Of a stretch of 64,000 bases of DNA, positions 27,657 to 37,559 are shown one piece after another. The notes beneath the pieces were generated by a model. It worked only from the letters and a program-made list of their open reading frames with translations, did no database searches and had not been told where the DNA came from. The position numbers and the translations under genes were made by a program. Position 1 is the stretch's first letter; each line of letters opens with the position of its first letter. This stretch comes from Lunatimonas sp. (lineage in GTDB: Bacteria; Bacteroidota; Bacteroidia; Cytophagales; Cyclobacteriaceae): positions 1 through 64,000 of the forward strand of contig NZ_JAFIEU010000011.1 of NCBI RefSeq assembly GCF_020832325.1. Reading direction: 5' to 3'.

Positions 27657-28013
27657 TTACTTATCAGAGGTTTGGCTTTTGGAGGCATGAATGGCCAAAA
27701 TAGAATTTACCGAAACATGCAGCTTTTCCCAGGTATCGGCCAGCGCTGCTAAAAAGCCCTCGCCGGCATCGGTAATAATATAGTACTTTCGCGGTGGCCC
27801 TGCGTCCGACTCGACCCACCGGTAGGTGACTAAACCGGCATTCTTGAGCCTGTTTAGCAGGGGGTATAAAGTCCCCTCCACAATGATAAGGTTTGCACCC
27901 TTTAGTTCCTCCATCAAGTCACTGGCATATACCTCGCCTCTTGAAATGATATGCAGGATGCAGCATTCCAATATTCCTTTCCTCATTTGGACCTGAGTGT
28001 TTGACACGTTCAT
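27657..28013 (-). CDS. PadR-family transcriptional regulator
   Basis: A 118-residue winged-helix regulator. The start is ATG 28013 (MNVSNTQVQMRKGILECC), the family's usual first residues; the frame is open 90 bp further but without homology. Family-like segments are GILECCILHIISRGEVYASDLMEEL, IIVEGTLYPLLNRLKNAGLVTYRW and GPPRKYYIITDAGEGFLAAL. PadR repressors bind inverted repeats near their own promoter, and CAGTAC-N14-GTACTG at 28129-28154 is a candidate. It is immediately upstream of the PspC gene and likely controls that operon. Confidence 0.92.
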   Translation of the reverse strand: MNVSNTQVQMRKGILECCILHIISRGEVYASDLMEELKGANLIIVEGTLYPLLNRLKNAGLVTYRWVESDAGPPRKYYIITDAGEGFLAALADTWEKLHVSVNSILAIHASKSQTSDK

Positions 28014-28128
28014 AATTTCATCTTTTAATAGTTGCTTTCGGCGGCCATTTTCATGCGTATGAAATAGCAGGTCTAACTTGGCAATTAGACCAAATTCGGC
28101 CACCCACGCTCCATTATTCTATGAAAAA

Positions 28129-28154
28129 CAGTACCAACTTTGCACGGAGTACTG
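28129..28154. promoter_or_regulatory. Candidate PadR operator (CAGTAC-N14-GTACTG)
   Basis: A perfect 6-bp inverted repeat with a 14-bp spacer lies 116 bp upstream of the padR start, in the gap between divergent genes. Autoregulation through such a site is common for PadR proteins. The six-base arms could also arise by chance. Confidence 0.35.
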
Positions 28155-28439
28155 TGTATTGCCGAATACATAAACATTACCCATTACCTGTCAATCCAAA
28201 AATACGCTTCCAAGGCCTATTTAGCACGGTTTTTTACCAGAGTTCCTCCAAAAAAAATATTTTTCGAACCATGTAGATACCCCGCTCAGAGTACCAGTGA
28301 GGACTTTTGTTGTATTGGCAATGAACACAATTATGTCCGAAATCGATCACTAGTTCAAATAATTGAAATTATTTCCCATAGAATATATATCAAAACCTAA
28401 ATTCCTCTTATTTTGCATCTTGGGAAGTGAATTAATCAG
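28155..28439. other. Non-coding gap upstream of porV2
   Basis: AT-rich intergenic DNA with no gene-like frame. It must contain the porV2 promoter. TTATTTTG around 28408-28415 differs from TAnnTTTG at one position and is a weak candidate. Nothing else is recognisable. Confidence 0.4.
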
Positions 28440-29564
28440 ATGATTATCAGGGGGTATTTTTGTGTATTGATTTTTGCCACATTAGTTTTTCAAACATATG
28501 GTCAGGGTATTGCCCCAAAATATTCCAATGAGTTTCTCAATATTGGCGTAGGCGCCCGTGCACTGGGCATGGGAGGTGCTCAAGCCGCGATCGTCCGCGA
28601 CGTGACAGCAGCATATTGGAATCCGGCGGGTCTCATTGGCGTCCAACACGAGCAGGAATTTTCACTAATGCATGCAGAGTATTTTGCAGGCATTGCAAAG
28701 TATGACTACGCAGCATTTACCACCAACATACAGGAAGACAATCAAATCGCTCTATCCATCGTACGCTTTGGCGTGGACGACATACCAGACACACGTTTTC
28801 TATACGATGCCAATGGTGCATTGAATTACAATAATATCCAGTTTTTCAACGCAGCGGACTATGCGCTTATCCTTTCGTACGCAAGGGATATCAGCGACCG
28901 GTTTAAGCTGGGCGTAAACACTAAACTGATCCACCGAAACGTGGGCAAGTTTGCCAACGCCTGGGGTTTCGGCCTCGACGTAGGTGGGATCTACCTGCAC
29001 AATTCTTGGCGCTTTGGCTTGATGCTACGGGATATCACTACTACCTTTAATGCGTGGTTTCACAATGCCGATTTAGTACGGGATATCTACAATCAGACCA
29101 ACAACGAAATACCGGTCAACAGCATCGAACTGACGCTACCCCGAGCCATCTGGAGCGTTGGCAAGCACTTGGAAATCAATGACCTTTTGGACATGGTGGC
29201 GGTACTCGACCTGGACATGACCTTCGATGGAAGGAGGAATGCGATTTTGGCCACCGACCTGCTCAGTGTAGACCCGAAGTTGGGATTGGAGTTGAACTAC
29301 AAGAAAACCGCATCCCTTCGACTGGGTGCAGGCAATATGCAGCGAGTGCGGGATTTTGACCAATCCACCTATACTTCCCTTCAACCAAGCTTTGGACTGG
29401 GTTTTTTGGTAAACAGCAAGGTGCAAGTGGACTATGCGCTAACCGACATTGGAAGTATTTCCGAAACACCCTTTTCACACGTTTTCAGCGTAAAAGTAAG
29501 CTTGAACCCACTGAAATCGAATTTTAGGCTAAATAAAGGTTGGGATACCGTCGTAGACAGATGA
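28440..29564 (+). CDS. porV2: PorV/PorQ-family outer membrane protein (PorV2-like)
   Basis: A 374-residue outer-membrane beta-barrel. The signal peptide (MIIRGYFCVLIFATLVFQTYG) is followed by the family opening NEFLNIGVGARALGMGGAQAAIVRDVTAAYWNPAGL. The barrel strands alternate as in FadL/PorV folds, for example FGLGFLVNSKVQVDYALTDI near the end. PorV shuttles type IX cargo from the translocon to the PorU sortase. Here the next gene is a PorU-like protease overlapping by four bases (ATGA), so this pair probably acts as the PorV2/PorU2 module. It differs from canonical PorV, which opens with a DARSGAMGD-type motif, hence the PorV2 call. Confidence 0.8.
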   Translation: MIIRGYFCVLIFATLVFQTYGQGIAPKYSNEFLNIGVGARALGMGGAQAAIVRDVTAAYWNPAGLIGVQHEQEFSLMHAEYFAGIAKYDYAAFTTNIQEDNQIALSIVRFGVDDIPDTRFLYDANGALNYNNIQFFNAADYALILSYARDISDRFKLGVNTKLIHRNVGKFANAWGFGLDVGGIYLHNSWRFGLMLRDITTTFNAWFHNADLVRDIYNQTNNEIPVNSIELTLPRAIWSVGKHLEINDLLDMVAVLDLDMTFDGRRNAILATDLLSVDPKLGLELNYKKTASLRLGAGNMQRVRDFDQSTYTSLQPSFGLGFLVNSKVQVDYALTDIGSISETPFSHVFSVKVSLNPLKSNFRLNKGWDTVVDR

Positions 29565-32500
29565 AGACGCTACCGTTCATAGTACTTTTATCCTTGTGGA
29601 TCACGGGAGTCCATGGCCAAAACAATCAATGGATCAACTACGGCCTAGATTATTACAAGATTCCTACAGCCTCCAACGGCATCTACCGGCTGAGCTACAC
29701 CACCCTGTCGGCTTCTGGAATAAATGTGAACACCCTGGACCCACGGGATATCCGGGTATACCACCGGGGACAGGAGGTGGCCATAGAGCTCGATGGTCAG
29801 GAGGATGGCCGATTCGATCCAAACGACTACATCCAGTTTTTCGGTCGAAAGAGCGACGGAACGCTGGACCGTCAGCTTTATACCAACCCAGATGACCTGC
29901 CAAACCCCTATTTCAATACCCACAACGACACCACCGCTTTCTTTCTGACTGTTACACCGGGAGTTAGGGGCAAAAGAATGCAAACCCGTAGCGTACCTGG
30001 AAACCAAATACCGCTGACATCCACCTACCTACGCGAAGATATCCTTGACTTTTCAGAAAATTACTTTCTGGGGAAAACCTACTTCCCCGGCGTACGGCTT
30101 TCCAAATACGACGAGGGCCAAGGTTGGACCAGCTCAAACATCGCTAGAGGAAACAACCGGGTGGTCAATTTAAACAACTTGGGAGCATTGGATCCTACCA
30201 ATACGCCCTCGCTGGAAATAAGCCTGTTGGGACGATCCGAAACGATGCATCGCACCTCGGTGCAAGTAGGACCGTCCCTTGCGGCCCTGAGGCCCTTGGG
30301 TACTTACGAGTATGAAAATTTCGAAATCCTTCGGCGCACGGAACCCTTACAATTATCTGATTTTGGCTCAGAAGGCAATTTGGTAGTGCGCATAGCCTCC
30401 ATGGGTGTAGACGGGCAGATAGATAACATTTCCATCAACTTCCTCAAAGTAACTGCGGGTGTCTCCATACCGTCCGGGGATTTTATGCAGCGACGCCTAC
30501 ATTTTAACCCCGTCGCTTCTCGAATTTCCATACCCGGAATTTCGAGAAATTACCTCGCCTACGAAGTATCGGACGTTTACAATGTGGTTCGGCATGAAGT
30601 CCGAAGAAGCGGTAACCTGTTGGAAACCGCAGCTGGCGTAGTCGGAAAACGAAACGCCCTGCACATCCAACAAACAGAAACCATCATCGAACCGAATGTG
30701 TTGGAACGCGTGCGGTTTCGAAACCTGCTGGGCCAATCGGCAGACTACCTGATCATTTCGCACGAGCGCCTCACCCGACCGGCCAGTTCATATGGAAATC
30801 CGGTGGAAGCCTACGCCGCCCACCGGGCAGGACCTGCAGGCGGCGGGTTTGACACCCTTACGGTAAATGTAGATCAATTGTACAATCAGTTTTCCTATGG
30901 CGAAAAGTCCCCATTGGCAATCCGCGAGTTTCTGAAAGCATATTTCCCCCTGCACCAACCCGAACACCTGCTATTAATTGGACGGGCATTTGGCATCTAT
31001 AACACCCAACGGTCCGGCGGCGTAAACTACTTTTACAGGAACAATCCGGCCATCTTTTCCATTCAGGATCTGGTGCCTGTATTCGGATATCCCTATTCCG
31101 ACAATCAATACGCATTGGGATTGGAACCTGGTTCGCCCCTGCGTCAGGATATCGCTGTAGGCCGCCTTCCTGCCAGAGTACCCGAAGATGTAGCCAATTA
31201 CCTGGATAAGATCAAAGAAAAAGATGCTTTGGGTGTACAAGAACCCTGGCAAAAAAATTTGGTGCATCTAAGCGGGGGTCGGTCAGCGTTTGAACTGGAC
31301 CGGTTCTTCAATTTCCTTTCCGGATTTAGAGCAGTAGCGGAAGATATTTACCTTGGAGGAAGTGTATTCACCTTTCGAAAACGCTCCAATGCGACCGTTG
31401 AACTCATCAACATTTCAGATCAAATCAACGAAGGTGTTTCCTTGGTGACTTTCTTCGGCCATGCTGCCCCCTCAAGTACCGATATTGACATTGGCTTTGC
31501 AGGGATTGATGAGATGGGTTACCGCAACAAAGGGAAATATCCCGTGCTGCTACTGAACGGGTGCGATGCAGGAAATGCCTTTGGCGCAGCCTATACCTTT
31601 GGCGAAGATTGGATCAATACACCGGATCGGGGAGCATCAAATTTTCTGGCGCATTCGGACATTGGCATTGACGTGTACCTGAGAAGGTATAGCGAATCCT
31701 TTTATGCCAAAGCCTTTGCCGACTCCTCCCTGATACACCAAAGCGTGGGAAAAGTCAAAATTGAATCAGACAAGCTCCTCTATGATCGATACGGCACCTC
31801 CGAAGTAAACCAGAGCCACGCCAACCAAATGATTATGCTGGGAGACCCTGCGGCCAGAATATTTCCCGCCAGTAAGGCGGATTACGCCCTGAATGCAGAA
31901 GAAGTCTGGCTAGACGGATTTAATGGGGACCCGTTAAGCTCCCTATTAGACTCCGTACAGCTTTCCATTGTGGTACGGAACCTGGGCATTGTAAACCTTG
32001 ACTCCATCGAAATCAACGTGTCACGCCAACTGCCGGACGGAAGCTCAGTAATATACGATACACGTCATTTTGAGCCGATCTTCCGTAAGGACACGGTGTT
32101 TTTGAGCATAAGCAACACCGGAATCAATGCCTTTGGAGACAATTTGTTCACCATAGAAGTAAACAGAAGACGCCATATTCCGGAACTTACCTACGCCAAC
32201 AACACGATCATGGTCAGTAAATACATCCCCATGAGTGGAACACTGAATTTATTCCCTATCGACTATGCGATCGTAAACAGCAGAAACTTGGAAATCATCG
32301 CCCAGATTCCGGGAAAATCGGTCGAAGAACGGAATATAGTGGTGCAACTGGATACCGCTGCAGACTTTTCCAGCGCATGGCGTCGGGAAACCCGCATCAC
32401 CACTGCCGCCCTAGCTCGCTGGCAGGTAGACCTGTTCCAACAAATCCCTCCGAGAGACTCGCTGACCTACTACTGGCGTACCCGATTCTTAGAACCTAAA

Positions 32501-34591
32501 CCCGGAGAAAATGCATCCTGGACGGCTGCCAGCTTTTCGTTCATCCGAAACGGACCCGAGGGCTGGACCCAGCGGGAACTCCCCCAATTTGAAGGTGCCC
32601 AACTGCAAAACATCGAAATTGATAAACTGAAGCGGGCCTGGAAATTTGAAGACAAACAACTGGCTGTCGACCTCTTTACCTTTGGTCCGGAAACGGAGGG
32701 CATGGACCCTACCAATATCCAATTGGTCATCAATGGGGTCTCCTATATATTAGACCAAGCCGGCAGGGTGTGTTTCCCCGGATCACTGGGGCTTTTGGCA
32801 TTCCAGGACAAAACGTTGGAACCCTATCTTCCTGTCCCACTCACCACGGCGGAGATTCTTGACCCCAAAGCTTGTGGTAGATCTCCGCAGATTATCCAAA
32901 ATATCCGAAACCAATGGATCACTGGAGCCGGACAGACGATGCTCCTTGATTATATCAACACCTTGGCGCAGGACGATTACGTGATCATTTTCTCCATCGG
33001 AAATGTCACTTTCTCAGATTGGTCGGAGGAGGTGATCATGAAGATGAAAGAAATCGGAGCCAATGAAGCGACTATTCGAAACCTCCGGACGGGGGATCCC
33101 TATATTCTCTTTGGCAGGAAGGGTATGAGACCCGGCGATGCCATTGAATTGGTGCCCAATGACGAGCGAGAGGAGCCCGCAAATGCACAGACCCTAAGTT
33201 TTGACACGGTGCTGAAGGGTTACTCGCCTTTTGCCACCATCATCTCACCCCTAATCGGGCCATCCTCCCATTGGGTGTCTTTCTTTAACAACGTATTGGA
33301 ACGGGATTATTTCAACTCCACACTTTCTAAATTTGATTTGGTAGGCATCACCCCCGAGGGTGGCGAAATTACGCTATATCCAAACCTCCAAACCAGTCAG
33401 CTTGACCTAAATGGCATAGACCCTGCGGAATATCCTTACCTACGGCTTAAATTTGCGATGGAAGATCCGGATGCTGAACTTCCGGAGCACCTCGATAAGT
33501 GGCAGGTGAACTATACGGGGGTGCCGGAGGGCGTGCTGATACTAAAAACCCGCCAAGATCAAATCAACCTGTTCGAGGGGCAAGAGTCTGAAGTTTCGTT
33601 TGAGTTTGTAAACATATCCAAATTTGACTTCCCGGACTCACTTACCGTGGAATACACCTTTAACAACCTGGATCAACGGCGCATCGAACGGTTTAGCATG
33701 AAAATTCCCGCAGTGAAGGGCGGGCAAAGCCATACCTTTTCACTTCCTTTTGATTCTCGAGGAAAAGCCGGCAAAAACTCCGTTAACGTGTCTGTCAACC
33801 CGAGAATATTCATGGAGCAACGCTTCCGAAACAACCTCATGGACCTACCGGAGTATTTCTTGGTAGCCGGCGATGATCTCAACCCCATCCTGGATGTACA
33901 TTTTGACGGGGTCTATATCATGGACGGAGACATCGTATCTCCCACTGTCGTGATTTCAACCTTGGTAAAAGATGAGAACCGCTTTTCGTTGAAAAAAGAT
34001 ACGGTTGGACTGGAACTTATGCTGCGAAGACCCTGTGAGGGCTGTGAATTTCAGCGCATCAGTTTTAGTAACCCCCAAGTTCGGTGGTTCGAAGCCACGG
34101 AAAACAGCGACTTCAAAATCGAATTTCAACCTGGTCCTTTGGAAGACGGCATTTACACCCTGCGGGTCAACGCCAGCGACGTGGCCGGCAATATGGCTGG
34201 AGAGCAACCCTACGAAGTATCCTTCGAAGTGATCAACGAAAGCCAGATCACCAATTTCTACCCCTACCCCAATCCGTTTAGCAGTAGTGTACGCTTTGTC
34301 TTTACCGTCACGGGCGCTGAGGTTCCGGATGAAATAAAAATTCAAATCATGACCGTAACCGGAAAAATCGTTCGCGAAATTTTCCAAGATGAACTCGGGC
34401 CCATCCGTATTGGCAATAACCTTTCGGAATTTGCCTGGGATGGCAAAGACGAATTTGGTGACCAACTGGCAAACGGGGTGTATATCTATCGGGTTTTGGT
34501 GCGAAAAAACGGGCAGTTTATGGAACACCGGGCCACTGCCGGTGACAAAGCCTTCAAGCGAGGCTATGGTAAAATGTACCTACTCCGCTAA
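29561..34591 (+). CDS. porU2: Putative type IX secretion sortase PorU2 (C25 peptidase family)
   Basis: A 1676-residue secreted protein of the gingipain-like C25 peptidase family. Start ATG 29561 (MKTLPFIVLLSLWITGVHGQ) gives a signal peptide and overlaps the porV2 stop as ATGA. The peptidase domain spans about 400-760. The catalytic His is His634 in FFGHAAPSSTDIDIG and the catalytic Cys is Cys668 in LLLNGCDAGNAFG. Long beta-sandwich regions follow, and the C-terminus ends in a FlgD-like/T9SS sorting-type domain (YPYPNPFSSSVRFVFTVTG...GKDEFGDQLANGVYIYRVLV). PorU removes C-terminal signals from type IX cargo and attaches the cargo to lipid. The length and FlgD-like tail suit the PorU2 subgroup, whose cargo is not defined. 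Confidence 0.88.
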   Translation: MKTLPFIVLLSLWITGVHGQNNQWINYGLDYYKIPTASNGIYRLSYTTLSASGINVNTLDPRDIRVYHRGQEVAIELDGQEDGRFDPNDYIQFFGRKSDGTLDRQLYTNPDDLPNPYFNTHNDTTAFFLTVTPGVRGKRMQTRSVPGNQIPLTSTYLREDILDFSENYFLGKTYFPGVRLSKYDEGQGWTSSNIARGNNRVVNLNNLGALDPTNTPSLEISLLGRSETMHRTSVQVGPSLAALRPLGTYEYENFEILRRTEPLQLSDFGSEGNLVVRIASMGVDGQIDNISINFLKVTAGVSIPSGDFMQRRLHFNPVASRISIPGISRNYLAYEVSDVYNVVRHEVRRSGNLLETAAGVVGKRNALHIQQTETIIEPNVLERVRFRNLLGQSADYLIISHERLTRPASSYGNPVEAYAAHRAGPAGGGFDTLTVNVDQLYNQFSYGEKSPLAIREFLKAYFPLHQPEHLLLIGRAFGIYNTQRSGGVNYFYRNNPAIFSIQDLVPVFGYPYSDNQYALGLEPGSPLRQDIAVGRLPARVPEDVANYLDKIKEKDALGVQEPWQKNLVHLSGGRSAFELDRFFNFLSGFRAVAEDIYLGGSVFTFRKRSNATVELINISDQINEGVSLVTFFGHAAPSSTDIDIGFAGIDEMGYRNKGKYPVLLLNGCDAGNAFGAAYTFGEDWINTPDRGASNFLAHSDIGIDVYLRRYSESFYAKAFADSSLIHQSVGKVKIESDKLLYDRYGTSEVNQSHANQMIMLGDPAARIFPASKADYALNAEEVWLDGFNGDPLSSLLDSVQLSIVVRNLGIVNLDSIEINVSRQLPDGSSVIYDTRHFEPIFRKDTVFLSISNTGINAFGDNLFTIEVNRRRHIPELTYANNTIMVSKYIPMSGTLNLFPIDYAIVNSRNLEIIAQIPGKSVEERNIVVQLDTAADFSSAWRRETRITTAALARWQVDLFQQIPPRDSLTYYWRTRFLEPKPGENASWTAASFSFIRNGPEGWTQRELPQFEGAQLQNIEIDKLKRAWKFEDKQLAVDLFTFGPETEGMDPTNIQLVINGVSYILDQAGRVCFPGSLGLLAFQDKTLEPYLPVPLTTAEILDPKACGRSPQIIQNIRNQWITGAGQTMLLDYINTLAQDDYVIIFSIGNVTFSDWSEEVIMKMKEIGANEATIRNLRTGDPYILFGRKGMRPGDAIELVPNDEREEPANAQTLSFDTVLKGYSPFATIISPLIGPSSHWVSFFNNVLERDYFNSTLSKFDLVGITPEGGEITLYPNLQTSQLDLNGIDPAEYPYLRLKFAMEDPDAELPEHLDKWQVNYTGVPEGVLILKTRQDQINLFEGQESEVSFEFVNISKFDFPDSLTVEYTFNNLDQRRIERFSMKIPAVKGGQSHTFSLPFDSRGKAGKNSVNVSVNPRIFMEQRFRNNLMDLPEYFLVAGDDLNPILDVHFDGVYIMDGDIVSPTVVISTLVKDENRFSLKKDTVGLELMLRRPCEGCEFQRISFSNPQVRWFEATENSDFKIEFQPGPLEDGIYTLRVNASDVAGNMAGEQPYEVSFEVINESQITNFYPYPNPFSSSVRFVFTVTGAEVPDEIKIQIMTVTGKIVREIFQDELGPIRIGNNLSEFAWDGKDEFGDQLANGVYIYRVLVRKNGQFMEHRATAGDKAFKRGYGKMYLLR

Positions 34592-34713
34592 CTGACTCTC
34601 AGACAGCTTAAGGGTCCAACTACTGACAGGCTCCTGAACCCCTATCAGTGGATGGTTCCATCTGCCTGAAAGGACATCAAGCACTCACGCATAGATTTAT
34701 CTATGGTGCATTT

Positions 34714-35634
34714 TCAATGAAACATAAACGGATCCCCTGAAGGCACGTGTGCCACCGGAATACCGGCGATTCGCTCGCCGATCCACTGAGCGGCATAGGC
34801 CATGCCTGCGTCTTCACTTACTTCGTGTCCCAGCACCACCAAGGAAGTATTGGCACCCAATGCCCTCCCATCTCTTACCCGCTCTACAGTCTCCCATTCG
34901 CGGGTTTCACCGCTGAGTATAAGATCGGGTTGATACTGCCGTATAGCAGCGATTTGCATCTTGCTATCCATAAATCCAAATGCCAAGTAAATAGATTGAC
35001 AAGGCTGCTCCAGGTCGCCGATTACCCGCACTTGTTGGGCACGCATTCCTTTCTTGACATGCGCCACCAACGTTCCTAGAGGAATGGATTTCGGAAATTT
35101 AATCAGCCTAGGCCTATCTGGATTGTAGTACCTGTCCCAACCAAGCCGTATCAGATTGCCCAAGATGATTCCATCGGGTCTTGCCCGGTGCCAATAGTCG
35201 TGAAACCTCCATATGGCAATCTTGTACTCCTTCAGTAGGCGTACTTTCTCTTGGTAGACTGGATCGTCTTGAAGCCAATCTGTCGCATCTTGGTGATTGT
35301 AAAAGGGGGTTTCGTGTGCAATGATCAGATTCGCGCCGGCACTTGCTGTGGCGCGGATCACCTCGATGGTAGGGAACATGGTAGTCACAATCCCCGTGAC
35401 CGGCTGATCACCGGAACCGGCAACCAGAACATCAACGGTCTTTGCAAAGGGAGCGTCGGGAATGTATCTAAGTATGTTGTCAATGACCTCTTGCACGGTA
35501 CCTACCGGAGTTGCCAGCTGAAGAGGCATGGCCGCAGATAAGGGGGCGATCAATAATGCACCCACACCCTTTCCTGTTGAAGAAATAAATTCCCTTCGCC
35601 CGAGGATCTCTCTCGAGCCAATTCGCTTATTCAT
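34714..35634 (-). CDS. Nif3-like protein with Tat-type signal
   Basis: A 306-residue protein resembling the Nif3/YbgI dinuclear-metal family. The start at ATG 35634 gives MNKRIGSREILGRREFISSTGKGVG, a twin-arginine signal (RREFIS). Family-like blocks are VQEVIDNILRYIP, VTGIVTTMFPTIEVIRATASAGANLIIAHETPFYNHQD and VARVIGD-like text (QVRVIGDLEQPCQSIYLAFG). The end is LVVLGHEVSEDAGMAYAAQWI, with His residues in HETPF and GHEVSE as probable metal ligands. Nif3 homologues are normally cytosolic, so an exported version is unusual. The reaction is unknown. Confidence 0.75.
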   Translation of the reverse strand: MNKRIGSREILGRREFISSTGKGVGALLIAPLSAAMPLQLATPVGTVQEVIDNILRYIPDAPFAKTVDVLVAGSGDQPVTGIVTTMFPTIEVIRATASAGANLIIAHETPFYNHQDATDWLQDDPVYQEKVRLLKEYKIAIWRFHDYWHRARPDGIILGNLIRLGWDRYYNPDRPRLIKFPKSIPLGTLVAHVKKGMRAQQVRVIGDLEQPCQSIYLAFGFMDSKMQIAAIRQYQPDLILSGETREWETVERVRDGRALGANTSLVVLGHEVSEDAGMAYAAQWIGERIAGIPVAHVPSGDPFMFH

Positions 35635-35705
35635 CGATTTAGGTTTAATAGGTTTGGTGGATTGAAAATCCAAAAAAATCCCCTAATTCCCAAACCTACC
35701 GGCAA

Positions 35706-36233
35706 TTAGTTTATGGATTGTACCCATTTGACGGTCACGAGCAACTGCCCCACATGGCGCTGCAAGTGCTCCGCAGTGTGGACAAACAGCCCAATTTGAG
35801 TAGTAGGGATGCGCTGCCGGCCCAGGAACCTGGCGTCCGTTAGTTGGTTTTCATCTACCTGGCGAAGCACGTCCACCGCCGCCCCAACTTGCCACTCCAA
35901 ATGGCGTATGTGGTCTGTTACCGTTTCGAAGCCCATACGGGTAGTCCCCTCCAGTTTTAGATAGGCGAGCTGTTCTTCCCGGAGGGGCTGTCCATTGGCA
36001 TAGGTAAACAGGCGATCCACCACTCCGGCCATGTGCTGCATATGAAACCCCACGGAGGCCATACCGGCCGGTCGTTCCCAAAGCAGGCGGTCATCCACGT
36101 CCTGCAGGTACTTGTTAGCTTCCTCCACGGTCTGCAACAGAGCGTGGGCCACGGGTTGTAACAGGGGAGGTACCCCTTCTACAGGGCCGCGTTGCCATAC
36201 TTCTAGATTTGGAGAGGTGGGTTTATTTTGCAT
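35706..36233 (-). CDS. DinB-family four-helix protein
   Basis: A 175-residue member of the DinB/YfiT metal-binding superfamily. The helical pattern and probable metal-binding histidines are visible in ASVGFHMQHMAGVVDRLFTYANG (around residue 65) and QIGLFVHTAEHLQRHVGQLLVTVKW (around 155). These proteins act in thiol-dependent or stress-related reactions, but the substrate of this one is unknown. It is 70 bp upstream of the Nif3-like gene on the same strand. Confidence 0.88.
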   Translation of the reverse strand: MQNKPTSPNLEVWQRGPVEGVPPLLQPVAHALLQTVEEANKYLQDVDDRLLWERPAGMASVGFHMQHMAGVVDRLFTYANGQPLREEQLAYLKLEGTTRMGFETVTDHIRHLEWQVGAAVDVLRQVDENQLTDARFLGRQRIPTTQIGLFVHTAEHLQRHVGQLLVTVKWVQSIN

Positions 36234-36628
36234 GGTTAAATGGGTTTATCAGTTCCCGTAATGATCGCAATATACAATACAACTGCTGCGTTCAAAGGTC
36301 AGAAAGAGCACAAGGTATTTCGCAGTTGAAGACAATTACCCCTCTTTACCGAAAAATCCTCCCCAAAAATATAGCAAGCATTCCATTTATTCAACAAGCA
36401 TCAAACCAATGGAACCAGCATCTATCAACGCTGCTTTTCAATTCGTTCGACTGGACCAATATAGATAACGGAAATTGAATCCTCCAGACAGTATATAACC
36501 CCACGCCTTCGAAAATCAACTACCAATCATAACTTCCATTGGATTAATTTTCCAAATATCCTTCACTTAACTGCGTCTATCGTTTATCTTTAGGGGGTAG
36601 AAGTTTAGTACTACTCGAACACAAGCCG
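36234..36628. other. Intergenic region between divergent genes
   Basis: A 395-bp gap with no gene-like frame on either strand. Near its right end TATCTTTA (36585-36592) matches TAnnTTTG at seven of eight positions and may be the -7 element for the isomerase gene. The rest is featureless AT-rich DNA. Confidence 0.45.
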
Positions 36629-37546
36629 ATGAATCAACGACGCAATATCCTAAAAGGTCTCACCCTATTGCCTGCCATGACCGTATTACCTCAGGTGTCA
36701 AAAGCATCCCCAAAAAGAAAAAGCAACTTCCGGTACTGTCTGAACACCAGCACCATTCGGGGACAGAATCCAGGCATCGTCAAATACATCGAAATAGCCG
36801 CCAAAGCCGGATACGACGGGATAGAGCTCTGGGTAGAAGACATCAAAAAGTTCGTTGATGAACAGGGAGCACCTGCTCTTCGCAAGCTACTGGAAACCAA
36901 TCGAATCACAGCGGAAAATGCCATTGGCTTTGCTCCATGGATGGCGATGGACGAGGCGCGAAGTGCAGCCGGGTTCCAGCAAATGGAAGAAGAAATGAAC
37001 ATGCTTGCAGCCATTGGTTGTAGGCGAATCGCTGCTCCGGCCATTGGAAACGACGGACCGATTGATCTGCTTGCCGCGGGTGAAAAATACAAGCGCCTGC
37101 TCGTGCTGGGCAGAAAAACCGGTGTTAGACCCCAATTGGAGTTTTGGGGGGCCTTCAAGCCCTTTCACCATTTGGGACAAACTCTGGCGGTTGCCGCTGC
37201 AGCGAATGACCCAGATGCTCGAATACTTGCAGATGTATACCACCTCTTCCGCGGAGGGTCAGGCTACGACGGCTTAAAATTACTCAACGGTCAAGCAATC
37301 GAGATCTTTCACATGAACGACTACGTGGATTCCATTCCACGGGAACAGCAGGAGGATAAAGACCGCGTCTACCCCGGTGACGGGGCGGCACCGATGAAGC
37401 AGATTTTGACAGATCTTCGTAATATGGGAGGAGAAAAGGTGCTTTCCCTGGAACTGTTTAATCGGACTTACTGGGAACAAGACCCGATGGAGGTGGCCAA
37501 AACCGGACTTGCCAAAATGAAAGCGGCAGTCAAATCAATAGGCTAA
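36629..37546 (+). CDS. Tat-exported sugar phosphate isomerase/epimerase-like protein
   Basis: A 305-residue AP-endonuclease-2/xylose-isomerase-like TIM-barrel protein. The N-terminus MNQRRNILKGLTLLPAMTVLPQVSKA is a twin-arginine signal. The barrel carries YCLNTSTIRGQ, YIEIAAKAGYDGIELW, the metal-ligand-like E of LEFWGAF, ILADVYHLFRGGSGYDGL with Asp/His ligands, EIFHMNDY and YPGDGAAPMKQILTDL, and ends LSLELFNRTYW. This order of Glu, Asp-His and Glu ligands is typical of the fold. Such exported members occur with sugar-processing genes in Bacteroidota; the substrate is unknown. Confidence 0.86.
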   Translation: MNQRRNILKGLTLLPAMTVLPQVSKASPKRKSNFRYCLNTSTIRGQNPGIVKYIEIAAKAGYDGIELWVEDIKKFVDEQGAPALRKLLETNRITAENAIGFAPWMAMDEARSAAGFQQMEEEMNMLAAIGCRRIAAPAIGNDGPIDLLAAGEKYKRLLVLGRKTGVRPQLEFWGAFKPFHHLGQTLAVAAAANDPDARILADVYHLFRGGSGYDGLKLLNGQAIEIFHMNDYVDSIPREQQEDKDRVYPGDGAAPMKQILTDLRNMGGEKVLSLELFNRTYWEQDPMEVAKTGLAKMKAAVKSIG

Positions 37547-37559
37547 ACTATTTTCTCTA

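Noticed and set aside
30520-30556. 13-bp inverted repeat TTCTCGAATTTCC/GGAATTTCGAGAA
   Set aside because: It lies inside porU2 coding sequence, has one mismatch, and needs no function beyond encoding RISIPGISR.
33956-34528. 190-codon frame antisense to the end of porU2
   Set aside because: The plus-strand T9SS/FlgD-like domain is conserved, and the antisense frame has no motif.
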